The position numbers were made by a program, and so were the translations under genes. Source: Sphingomonas sp. Leaf32 (GTDB taxonomy: Bacteria > Pseudomonadota > Alphaproteobacteria > Sphingomonadales > Sphingomonadaceae). Taken from it: a stretch of DNA of 64,000 nucleotides. Every line of letters starts with the position of its first letter. Position 1 is the stretch's first letter. The notes below the pieces were generated by a model. It was not told where the DNA came from. It did no database searches and worked only from the letters and a program-made list of their open reading frames with translations. The stretch covers positions 62,001-126,000 of the forward strand of contig NZ_LMLA01000011.1 of NCBI RefSeq assembly GCF_001421765.1. Reading direction: 5' to 3'. Below are positions 57,126-64,000 of this stretch, one piece after another.

Positions 57126-57551
57126 CTACTCCAGCTTCACCCGCCCCCGCCCGGCCTTCACCTGCGAGCGGCCCTTCTTGGCATCGACGCGCCGCACCTG
57201 CGACGCCTTAGTCGGCTTGGTCGCGCGGCGCTTCTTCGGCACGATCGTCGCCTCGCGGATTAGTTCGAACAGCCGCTCACGTACCTCGCGTCGGTTCATC
57301 TCCTGCGACCGCGACGCATCGGCGCGCAGCGTCAGCACGCCCTCCTTGGTCAGCCGCGATCCGGCCAGCACCGCCAGCCGATGCTTCACCGCCTCCGGCA
57401 GCCCCGGCGATGCGACCACGTCGAAGCGCAGCAGCACCGCGCTGTCGGTCGTGTTCACATGCTGCCCGCCCGGTCCCGACGCGCGGGTGAAGCTCTCGAC
57501 CAGTTCGCCGCTATCGATCGCGATCGACCGCGTGATCGGGATGCGCGGCAT
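57126..57551 (-). CDS. arfB: Alternative ribosome-rescue factor ArfB
   Basis: 141 aa. Releases peptide from ribosomes stalled without a stop codon. The catalytic GGQ is at 28-30 (ASGPGGQHVN), and the C-terminus is a basic tail (PKKRRATKPTKASQ...KKGRSQVK) that enters the empty mRNA channel. Follows the RluA gene by one base, so co-transcribed. Confidence 0.95.
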   Translation of the reverse strand: MPRIPITRSIAIDSGELVESFTRASGPGGQHVNTTDSAVLLRFDVVASPGLPEAVKHRLAVLAGSRLTKEGVLTLRADASRSQEMNRREVRERLFELIREATIVPKKRRATKPTKASQVRRVDAKKGRSQVKAGRGRVKLE

Positions 57552-57552
57552 G

Positions 57553-58206
57553 TCAGGCTTCGTCGAACCCCGCCGCGACGAAGCTCTTCGGCCACGGCGC
57601 GGTGACGTCGATCGCCGGCTTGTTGTCGCGCGGCACCATCAGCCCGGTCGCGTGCAGCAACATGCCGTGCCGCCCGCCCCGGCCATAGACCGGATCGCCT
57701 GCCACCGGACAGCCCAGCCCCTCGGCCATATGCACGCGGATCTGGTGCGTCCGCCCCGTTTCGGGGAACAGCGCGACCAGCGCACGGTCGTCGACGGTGC
57801 GCAGCACGCGCCAGTTGGTCCGCGCGGGCTTGCCCTTCGCATCGCCGACCATCCGCCATCCGCTCTCGGCCGTGCTGACCTTGGCCAGCGGCAGGTCGAT
57901 CTCTCCCGATTCGCCGGCGGGAATGCCGTCGAGGATCGCCAGATAGCGCTTCGTCACCCGCCCCTGTTCGAACGCCTGCTGGAACCGCGCATGGGCCTTG
58001 GGATTGCGCGCGAGCAGTAGGCAACCGCTGGTATCGCGGTCCAGCCGGTGGACCGGGGTCGGTTCGCGTTGAAAGGTGAAGCGCAGTTCGTCGGCACGTC
58101 CCACGATGCTGGGCGATCCGTCGCGCGGCGGATCGACCGGCAGGCCGGCGGGTTTGTCGAGGACGATCGCTTCGCCGTCGATGAACAGGACAAGGTCGTC
58201 AAGCAT
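57553..58206 (-). CDS. RluA-family pseudouridine synthase
   Basis: 217 aa. Converts uridine to pseudouridine in rRNA or tRNA. Catalytic Asp motif HRLDRDTSGCLLLAR, a later GRTHQIRVHMAEGLGCPVAG, and no S4 domain, as in short RluA-type enzymes. The exact target is not readable from sequence. ATG 58206 has GGGAG upstream; the long upstream frame is antisense to the VanY-like gene. Confidence 0.93.
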   Translation of the reverse strand: MLDDLVLFIDGEAIVLDKPAGLPVDPPRDGSPSIVGRADELRFTFQREPTPVHRLDRDTSGCLLLARNPKAHARFQQAFEQGRVTKRYLAILDGIPAGESGEIDLPLAKVSTAESGWRMVGDAKGKPARTNWRVLRTVDDRALVALFPETGRTHQIRVHMAEGLGCPVAGDPVYGRGGRHGMLLHATGLMVPRDNKPAIDVTAPWPKSFVAAGFDEA

Positions 58207-58281
58207 TCCGCTCCCTTGCCATCGTTGTCGACGCCATGCCAGTGCGCTTGCGGCATCCCGTCGACCCAGCCGGAGACTTTT

Positions 58282-59067
58282 GTGCGCCGAACCGCCCTCG
58301 CCCGCCGTCTGGTCCCGCTGACCATAATGTCCGCCTGCGCCCCGACCACCGCGCCCGCGCCGCCGGTCGCGGTGCCGACGCCCGCCCCCGCCGCCACGCC
58401 GGTAGCACCACCCCGTATCGTGACCCTGCCCCCCGCCGGTCCAACCGGCCCGGTCGAGCTGTGCGGACGCGGCACGGTGCAGCGGACCGCCGATGGCCGG
58501 CTGTTCAACCATTTTCCCTATCCCGACATGCCCGCAACCGCGCTGGTCGACGCACCCCCTGCCCTTGGCGGGTCGTGCAAGGTGCATCCGGCGATAGCCA
58601 CCGACCTCGCCCGCCTGCTCGCCGCCGCCAATGGCGATCCCGCCATTGCCGGCACCCTGCGCGCCGTATCCTGCCACCGCTCCGAAGCCCTCCAGCGGGT
58701 GACCTTCTGCGGCGGGATTGGCGCCAACGGATCGGGCAGCTTCGCCGAACGCGCCTGGGCCTCCGCGCCGCCCGGCCATAGCGAGCATTCGACCGGCTAC
58801 GTCATCGACTTCGGTACCAGCACGTCACCGGCCTGCAACGCCGAAGCCTGCTTCGCCGCCACTCCGGCCGGCCGCTGGCTGCGCGCCAACGCGGCGACAT
58901 ACGGTTTCGAAATGTCGTTCCCGGCGGGCAACAGGCAGCAGGTGAAGTGGGAACCCTGGCACTGGCGCTGGGTCGGCACCGCCGCGACCGAAGCAGGCGC
59001 CGCACCGGCCCGCTCGCTGTTCCGGCAGGCGCGGACGCGGTTCCCGGCGGAGCCGAAGGTCGAATGA
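58282..59067 (+). CDS. VanY-like D-alanyl-D-alanine carboxypeptidase, probable lipoprotein
   Basis: 261 aa. Zinc peptidase (LAS fold) trimming cell-wall peptides. Motifs: SCHRSEALQ, PPGHSEHSTGYVIDFG (zinc His and Asp) and EPWHWRWV (catalytic Glu and zinc His). The N-terminus RRLVPLTIMSAC resembles a lipobox, then a Pro/Ala linker. The GTG at 58282 has GGAG upstream; the long extension before it is antisense to the RluA gene. Confidence 0.88.
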   Translation: MRRTALARRLVPLTIMSACAPTTAPAPPVAVPTPAPAATPVAPPRIVTLPPAGPTGPVELCGRGTVQRTADGRLFNHFPYPDMPATALVDAPPALGGSCKVHPAIATDLARLLAAANGDPAIAGTLRAVSCHRSEALQRVTFCGGIGANGSGSFAERAWASAPPGHSEHSTGYVIDFGTSTSPACNAEACFAATPAGRWLRANAATYGFEMSFPAGNRQQVKWEPWHWRWVGTAATEAGAAPARSLFRQARTRFPAEPKVE

Positions 59068-59151
59068 CCCGCCGCGAACGCCCCTGGCGCAGGCTGGGAT
59101 AACGGATGGTTCAAACAGGGTGGATCAAACTTCAAGCGAAGAAGAAGGAAT

Positions 59152-59298
59152 TTGTTCGCGCGGAGGCGCGGAGAGAGGTTCGCCTGGGGCGCGGACACCC
59201 GCGCCAGCAGCCTCGTTGATCGCTGCACCGGACGGGAATGTTACCCGATAAACGGAGCCTTGGCCCCAAGCGCGCACTCCGCGCCTTCGCGCGAACAA
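59152..59298. repeat. Inverted repeat with 22-bp arms
   Basis: Arms TTGTTCGCGCGGAGGCGCGG (59152 onward) and its reverse complement at 59277-59298 match at 21 of 22 positions and enclose about 100 bp of non-coding sequence between the VanY-like gene and wrbA. Confidence 0.8.
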
Positions 59299-59335
59299 GG
59301 AAGACGGGGCGACCCGATGGCCGCCCCGCCCCCTC

Positions 59336-59938
59336 TCACCCGAAGACCTTCGCGGCCAGTTCGGCGATGCGCTTGCCCTGATGGCGCGCGCCCCCCAGTT
59401 CGATCTCGGTCGGCTGGCGGCTGCCGTCGCCACCGGCGATCGTCGACGCGCCATAGGGGGTGCTGCCGTTCACTTCGTCCAGCCCGGTATGGCCTTCATA
59501 AGCATAGTCGAGGCCGACGATCGTCATGCCGTGGTGCATCAGGTTGGTGATGATCGAGAACAGCGTCGTCTCCTGCCCGCCATGCTGCGTCGCGGTCGAG
59601 GTGAAGGCACCGCCGATCTTGTTGACCAATCCGCCCTTGGCCCACACGCCTCCGGTCGTGTCCCAGAACGCCGCCATCTGGCTCGACATCCGGCCATAAC
59701 GCGTGCCGGTGCCGACGATGATCGCGTCGTAATTGGTAAGCTCGTTGGGATCGGTCAGTTCGGCGTGATGATCCGCGACCTGGAACCCCGCCGACTTGGC
59801 GACCTCCGCCGGCGCGGTTTCGCGCACCCGGCGGACATCCACCTCGGCACCGGCCGAACGCGCGCCCTCGGCAACGGCGTCGGCCATCTTCGCGACATGG
59901 CCATAGGACGAATAATATAGGACCAGAACCTTCGACAT
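59336..59938 (-). CDS. wrbA: NAD(P)H:quinone oxidoreductase WrbA
   Basis: 200 aa. FMN enzyme reducing quinones by two electrons, protecting against redox cycling. FMN loop [12 protein letters not shown] near the N-terminus, then [18 protein letters not shown] and [15 protein letters not shown], all diagnostic. ATG 59938 with AAGGGAG upstream. Runs 20 bp downstream of pirin on the same strand, so likely one oxidative-stress unit with it. Confidence 0.96.
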   Translation of the reverse strand: MSKVLVLYYSSYGHVAKMADAVAEGARSAGAEVDVRRVRETAPAEVAKSAGFQVADHHAELTDPNELTNYDAIIVGTGTRYGRMSSQMAAFWDTTGGVWAKGGLVNKIGGAFTSTATQHGGQETTLFSIITNLMHHGMTIVGLDYAYEGHTGLDEVNGSTPYGASTIAGGDGSRQPTEIELGGARHQGKRIAELAAKVFG

Positions 59939-59958
59939 CGTCAGATACTCCCTTGGGC

Positions 59959-60657
59959 TTATTCGGAATCGACCAGGACGATTTCGGCGTCCTCGGTCGC
60001 GGCAATGGTGACGGTCTGCCCGCCCGACAAAGCGGCCCCGTCGCGCGCCTGAAAGGCGACGCCGTCGATGGTGATCGCGCCGGTCGCGGCGACGAGATAG
60101 GCGTGACGCCCTGCCCCCACGCTATGTTCCACGCTTTCGCCGGCCTTCAGCGTCGCACCCAGCACCCGCGCCTCGGCCCGGATGCGCAGCGCATCGCCGT
60201 CGTCGTCATAGCCGCTGGCCAGCGTTACGAACCGGCCCGACCGTTCGCCCTTCGGGAACGGCTTGGCGCCCCAGGCCGGCGCGCCGCCCTTCTGGCGCGG
60301 CTCGATCCATATCTGGAAGATGCGGGTCGTTTCCGGCTCGAGATTATATTCGGCGTGGCGGACGCCGGTGCCCGCGCTCATGACCTGCACGTCGCCTGCC
60401 CCGGTCCGCCCCTTGTTCCCCAACGAGTCCTGATGGGTGATCGCGCCCGATCGGACATAGGTGATGATCTCCATGTCCTTGTGCGGGTGCGGGGGAAAGC
60501 CGCTGTTCGCGGCGATCTCGTCATCGTTCCACACGCGGATCGCACCCCAGCCCATCCGCTGCGGATCGTAATAATTGGCGAAACTGAAATGGTGGCGGGC
60601 GCTCAGCCAACCATGGTCGGCATGGCCCAGACTGTCGAATGCACGTTTGTCGATCAT
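59959..60657 (-). CDS. Pirin-family (YhhW-like) protein
   Basis: 232 aa bicupin. The metal-binding cupin block is [15 protein letters not shown], then [10 protein letters not shown]; the second cupin is degraded. Some relatives open quercetin; others regulate redox responses. ATG 60657 with AAGGAGA. Divergent from a LysR gene across 93 bp, the usual layout for LysR control of pirin and wrbA. Confidence 0.93.
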   Translation of the reverse strand: MIDKRAFDSLGHADHGWLSARHHFSFANYYDPQRMGWGAIRVWNDDEIAANSGFPPHPHKDMEIITYVRSGAITHQDSLGNKGRTGAGDVQVMSAGTGVRHAEYNLEPETTRIFQIWIEPRQKGGAPAWGAKPFPKGERSGRFVTLASGYDDDGDALRIRAEARVLGATLKAGESVEHSVGAGRHAYLVAATGAITIDGVAFQARDGAALSGGQTVTIAATEDAEIVLVDSE

Positions 60658-60720
60658 CGTCGATCTCCTTGCTTGACCCCCAAGATAGGCCGCGCGATCA
60701 TGTCGTAAATGGAAACGTCG

Positions 60721-60735
60721 GAAACCGATCGTTTC
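60721..60735. promoter_or_regulatory. Dyad operator candidate in the pirin-lysR gap
   Basis: GAAACCGATCGTTTC is a perfect dyad (GAAAC/GTTTC) 15 bp before the LysR start, with an extra GGAAAC just upstream (60711). LysR proteins commonly bind such a dyad between divergent genes. Confidence 0.45.
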
Positions 60736-60750
60736 GCGGATGGAGGGGTT

Positions 60751-61653
60751 ATGCGACTTCCCGACTTCGAGGCCTGGGCCATGTTCGCCTGCGTCGTCGA
60801 ACACCGATCGTTCAGCGCCGCCGCCCAGTCGATCGGCGTGTCGAAGGCCACGGTGTCGAAGGCGGTGGCCCGGCTGGAGGTGTCGCTCGGCACGACCCTG
60901 TTCCACCGAACGTCGCGCCGCCTGACGCTGACCGATGCCGGGCAATCGCTCGCCGAGCGCGCCGGCCGCATCCTCGCCGAAGCACAGGCGGCGGAGGAAC
61001 AGGCGCGCGACGCCGCCGCCGCGCCCACCGGCCTTGTCCGCGTGGCGGCGCCGATGTCGTTCGGCCTCGCCCATGTCGCGCCCGCCATTGCCGACTTTCT
61101 CGGCGCCCATCCCGGCGTGGAGATCGACCTGACGCTGTCCGATGCTAAGGTCGACATCGTCGCCGAGGGGATCGACGTGGCGCTGCGCATCGCCGAACTG
61201 CCCGACAGTTCGCTGCGCGCCCGCCGCCTTGCCCCCGTCGCGATCCGCATCGTCGCCGCGCCGGCTTACTGGGACCGGCGCGGGCGTCCGGCGCATCCGG
61301 CCGACCTCGGCGACCATGACTGTTTCGGCTACACCAACCTTCCCAGCGCCATCTGGCATTTCCGGCGGGGCGAAGAGGAAGTGGCGGTCCGCCCGACCGG
61401 CCCGCTGGCGACGAACAATGGCGAAGCGCTGCTGCCCGCGCTGTGCGCCGGGTTGGGGATCGCACGGCTTCCCGACTTCCTCGTCGATGCCGACATCACC
61501 GCCGGCCGGCTGGAACCGGTGCTGCCCGACTGGAACAGCGGCAGCGTCGCGCTGCACCTGCTGACGCCGCCCGGCACGTTGCGCCCAGCGCGGGTCGAGG
61601 CGCTGATCGACTATCTGTCCGATCGCTTTCGCCGGTCCTGCAATCTGCGTTAA
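60751..61653 (+). CDS. LysR-family transcriptional regulator
   Basis: 300 aa. Helix-turn-helix: FSAAAQSIGVSKATVSKAVA, followed by LEVSLGTTLFHRTSRRLTLT; then a ligand-binding LysR substrate domain (LVRVAAPMSFGLAHVAPAI...). ATG 60751 has GGAGGGG; a start at 60709 is in frame but extends into the operator. Expected to control the divergent pirin-wrbA pair and itself. Confidence 0.94.
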   Translation: MRLPDFEAWAMFACVVEHRSFSAAAQSIGVSKATVSKAVARLEVSLGTTLFHRTSRRLTLTDAGQSLAERAGRILAEAQAAEEQARDAAAAPTGLVRVAAPMSFGLAHVAPAIADFLGAHPGVEIDLTLSDAKVDIVAEGIDVALRIAELPDSSLRARRLAPVAIRIVAAPAYWDRRGRPAHPADLGDHDCFGYTNLPSAIWHFRRGEEEVAVRPTGPLATNNGEALLPALCAGLGIARLPDFLVDADITAGRLEPVLPDWNSGSVALHLLTPPGTLRPARVEALIDYLSDRFRRSCNLR

Positions 61654-61710
61654 TTTCGCTAAACGTTTCGATCCCGCTGCCGTTTACCATCACAGAACCC
61701 TTCGTTCCGC

Positions 61711-61760
61711 TTAACCAACGGAATTTACGAAGTGTTTTCGATTAGGCAAAAATTAACCTT
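61711..61760 (+). promoter_or_regulatory. Candidate CtrA boxes upstream of ctrA
   Basis: TTAACCAA (61711-61718; CtrA half site TTAACCAT at 7 of 8) and TTAACCTT (61753-61760) lie 86-135 bp before ctrA. CtrA controls its own promoter in Caulobacter. Confidence 0.4.
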
Positions 61761-61845
61761 TTGCCTTCATAGGTGTTTACGGTAATGTTTTTGCTGCGCG
61801 CCGGTCAGGGACGATAGCGCGCCGCGAAACGGGGGAAGTAGGCCG

Positions 61846-62547
61846 ATGCGCGTGCTGTTGATCGAGGACGAGCCGACGACCGCCAAGGCGATCGAGCTGA
61901 TGCTCACGACCGAGGGGTTCAACATCTACACGACCGATCTGGGCGAAGAGGGCCTCGATCTGGGCAAGCTGTACGATTACGACATCATTCTGCTCGATTT
62001 GAACCTGCCCGACATGCACGGGTACGATGTTCTGAAGAAGCTGCGCGTCGCGCGGGTGCAAACTCCGGTCCTGATCCTGTCGGGCATCGACGAAATGGAC
62101 TCGAAGGTCCGCTCGTTCGGCTTCGGTGCCGACGATTACGTGACCAAGCCGTTCCACCGCGAGGAACTGATCGCGCGTATCCATGCCGTCGTCCGCCGGT
62201 CGAAGGGGCATTCGCAATCGGTGATCCGCACCGGCAAGCTCTCGGTGAACCTCGATGCCAAGACGGTCGACGTCGACGGCGCGCGCGTCCACCTGACGGG
62301 CAAGGAATACGCGATGCTGGAGCTGCTGTCGCTCCGCAAGGGCACGACGCTCACCAAGGAAATGTTCCTCAACCATCTTTATGGCGGGATGGACGAACCG
62401 GAACTCAAGATCATCGACGTCTTCATTTGCAAGCTGCGCAAGAAGCTCAGCATGGCGTGCGAAGGCGACAATTATATCGAGACCGTGTGGGGTCGTGGCT
62501 ATGTGCTGCGCGAACCCGACGAGATGGTCGAGGCGGCGGTCGCCTGA
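61846..62547 (+). CDS. ctrA: Cell-cycle response regulator CtrA
   Basis: 233 aa. Master OmpR-type regulator of cell cycle, motility and other functions in alphaproteobacteria. Phosphoacceptor D51 in [12 protein letters not shown], then [27 protein letters not shown], and the winged-helix [20 protein letters not shown], nearly as in Caulobacter. ATG 61846 with GGGGGAAG upstream. Likely links to the chemotaxis genes of this window only at the regulatory level. Confidence 0.97.
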   Translation: MRVLLIEDEPTTAKAIELMLTTEGFNIYTTDLGEEGLDLGKLYDYDIILLDLNLPDMHGYDVLKKLRVARVQTPVLILSGIDEMDSKVRSFGFGADDYVTKPFHREELIARIHAVVRRSKGHSQSVIRTGKLSVNLDAKTVDVDGARVHLTGKEYAMLELLSLRKGTTLTKEMFLNHLYGGMDEPELKIIDVFICKLRKKLSMACEGDNYIETVWGRGYVLREPDEMVEAAVA

Positions 62548-63080
62548 ACGAAGTACCGACCGTCCGCCTTGCCCGCACCGGCGATCTCGCTGCGATCGCC
62601 GGGTTGATGGACCTCGCCATCGACCGATTACAGCAGGACTTTTTGTCGGACGAACAGATCGTCGCCAGCCGGCAGGTCATGGGCCTCGACCGGCAACTGG
62701 TCGGCGACGGCACCTGTTTCGTGGCGGAAGTCGACGGGGCGCTGGTGGGCTGTGGCGGCTGGAGCCGGCGCGCCACCCTGTATGGCGGCGATGACGGCAT
62801 GGTCCCGCGCGACGTCCGCCTGCTCGACCCCGCGACCGAGCCGGCCCGCATCCGCGCGATGTATACCCATCCCGACCATGCCCGCCGCGGCATCGGCAGC
62901 CTCATCCTCGCCACCTGCGAACGCGCCGCGCTGGCGGAGGGCTTCCGCACCGCCGAACTGATGAGCACCGCGAGCGGCCAGCCCCTCTACACCCGCTGCG
63001 GCTACCTGCCCGTCGAGCGCGGCGATGCCGATGTCGGCGGGGTGCGGGTACCGCTGATCCGGATGCGGAAGGCGTTGTAG
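62544..63080 (+). CDS. GNAT-family N-acetyltransferase
   Basis: 178 aa as annotated. The acetyl-CoA site is [19 protein letters not shown], with [17 protein letters not shown] and [11 protein letters not shown] following. Substrate unknown. The start is a puzzle: no ATG, GTG or TTG lies in frame between the ctrA end and the domain. A CTG at 62544 overlaps the ctrA stop as CTGA, mirroring the ATGA/GTGA junctions elsewhere, with GAGG upstream. An ATG at about 62606 would cut the domain. Confidence 0.8.
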   Translation: MNEVPTVRLARTGDLAAIAGLMDLAIDRLQQDFLSDEQIVASRQVMGLDRQLVGDGTCFVAEVDGALVGCGGWSRRATLYGGDDGMVPRDVRLLDPATEPARIRAMYTHPDHARRGIGSLILATCERAALAEGFRTAELMSTASGQPLYTRCGYLPVERGDADVGGVRVPLIRMRKAL

Positions 63081-63121
63081 GGGCGACAGGCCGACGGCCC
63101 CTTAAGGCAGGTCATGAGGTG

Positions 63122-63188
63122 CCGCTGAGCTTGTCAAAGCGGCGTATCGAAGGGCCGCTTGGCAAGTACTTCGATACGGCTCGGTCCC
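63122..63188. repeat. Decayed fifth copy of the palindromic repeat
   Basis: CTGAGCTTGTC followed by CGTATCGAAG and, inverted, CTTCGATACG match the core of copies A-D; outer arms are missing. Confidence 0.7.
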
Positions 63189-63200
63189 TACCCACCTCAC

Positions 63201-63282
63201 CGTCACCCCGGACTTGTTCCGGGGTCCCGCTTCTTCTTCGGCGGCGGGTAGAAAGTGCGACCCCGGATCGTCCGGGGTAACG
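63201..63282. repeat. Imperfect inverted repeat related to 47784-47896
   Basis: CGTCACCCCGGACTTGTTCC (63201 onward) and its inverted relative at 63259-63282 share CACCCCGG/CCGGGGT ends with the pair near 47800. Confidence 0.8.
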
Positions 63283-63294
63283 AACGACGCAACC

Positions 63295-63957
63295 TCAAGC
63301 CGTGATCGCCCCACCCATCCCCAACCGCTTGCCATTGGTGATGATGACCCGGTCGCCGAGCTTCGCCACGCCGAACAGCTTCTTCGCGAACGCGGTCGGC
63401 ACACCGATGCAGCCATGGGTCGCGCCACCCTCCTGCACGTCGCTGCCATGGATCGAGATGCCGTCGTTGGTCAGCCGCAGCATATAGGGCATCGGCGCGC
63501 CGTAGAGGTTGCTGACGTGATCGGCATCCTTCTGCGTGATCTTCAACGCACCCAGCGGCGTCGGCTTCCAGTCCGCGCCGTACAGCACCACCGCCGCACC
63601 GATCTCGTACCCGTCGCGGAACACCGACAGCACCTGCGCATCGAGGTCGATGGTGACGACCAGCTTGCCGGTGGCCGGTGCGCCGGCCTCATCCCAGACC
63701 CATCGGCCATGGGTGAACGGCCCATCGATGTTCAGCACGCGGCGAACAACCATCGCTTCCGGGGCAGGCGTCGAAACGGCCGCTGGCGTCGCAACCGCTA
63801 CCGGGGCCGGCCGAACCGTGGCGACCTTCGTCACCGGTTTCGCGACGACCGGCTCCGGCCGCTCGGCACGCAGCAGCATCGCCGCGCCGCCCCCGGTGGC
63901 ACTCACCACGCCTACCAGCAACGCCAGGCCCAATCCGGTTCGCAAAGTTGCTCGCAT
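63295..63957 (-). CDS. L,D-transpeptidase (YkuD family)
   Basis: 220 aa. A signal or anchor segment (about 5-29), a Pro/Ala/Val linker, then the YkuD domain (GKLVVTIDLDAQVLSVFRDG). The active site reads IHGSDVQEGGATHGCIGVP with the catalytic Cys and its His; the family's usual SHGCIR is THGCIG here, losing the Arg. It would cross-link or anchor peptidoglycan. ATG 63957. Confidence 0.92.
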   Translation of the reverse strand: MRATLRTGLGLALLVGVVSATGGGAAMLLRAERPEPVVAKPVTKVATVRPAPVAVATPAAVSTPAPEAMVVRRVLNIDGPFTHGRWVWDEAGAPATGKLVVTIDLDAQVLSVFRDGYEIGAAVVLYGADWKPTPLGALKITQKDADHVSNLYGAPMPYMLRLTNDGISIHGSDVQEGGATHGCIGVPTAFAKKLFGVAKLGDRVIITNGKRLGMGGAITA

Positions 63958-64000
63958 CGATCCTCCTGTCCGCCCCCATGTAGGGCAAGCGAACCGCCGG

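Overview
The window comes from the chromosome of a high-GC alphaproteobacterium, most likely Sphingomonas or a close relative. Grounds: CtrA, the alphaproteobacterial UPF0262 protein, a long-form pyruvate dehydrogenase E2, DUF2336, a TonB-dependent receptor of the Xanthomonas/Caulobacter type beside flavin halogenase-like genes, and several families of short palindromic intergenic repeats. No tRNA, rRNA, insertion sequence, prophage or CRISPR array was seen.

Layout. (1) 1-10800: a nutrient-uptake locus. An MFS transporter (cut by the left edge) and four tandem, stop/start-overlapping tryptophan-halogenase-like genes run leftward; a TonB-dependent receptor runs rightward from the shared 357-bp promoter region. 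LacI-type palindromes suggest sugar control. One of the four halogenase paralogues has lost both catalytic residues. (2) 11000-20100: housekeeping genes: dnaB, UPF0262, a catalytically altered GH25-like protein, cdd, dcd, comEC, gltX and gltA. (3) 20350-31760: a chemotaxis operon in the order STAS, cheY, cheA, cheW, MCP, cheW, MCP, cheR, cheB and a 565-aa protein carrying a CheZ-like DxxxQ motif. The first MCP is interrupted by a diverged 224-bp tandem duplication that shifts the frame. (4) 31800-37240: a heme oxygenase, a histidine-kinase-like protein lacking the phosphoacceptor His, a DUF2336 protein, an odd membrane protein and anmK. (5) 37340-45480: tyrS, a YdcZ transporter, recG, sdhE and mfd. 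(6) 45500-53500: a secreted small protein, a PadR/membrane-protein pair, an NTF2-like protein, a phosphate-porin-like protein with a possible Pho box, the pdhC-to-lpdA genes and a universal stress protein. (7) 53700-64000: a candidate small RNA, an M28 peptidase, an RcnB/glycine-zipper protein, msrC, arfB, an RluA synthase, a VanY-like peptidase, wrbA, pirin with a divergent LysR regulator, ctrA, a GNAT protein and an L,D-transpeptidase.

Most genes sit in short operons with ATGA or GTGA overlaps. A 110-bp palindromic repeat (four good copies and one decayed copy) and REP-like elements occupy gaps, mostly after gene 3' ends. Points most worth a second look are the halogenase array with one apparently dead member, the candidate sRNA at 53707-53815, the MCP duplication, the CheZ-like protein and the His-less kinase.
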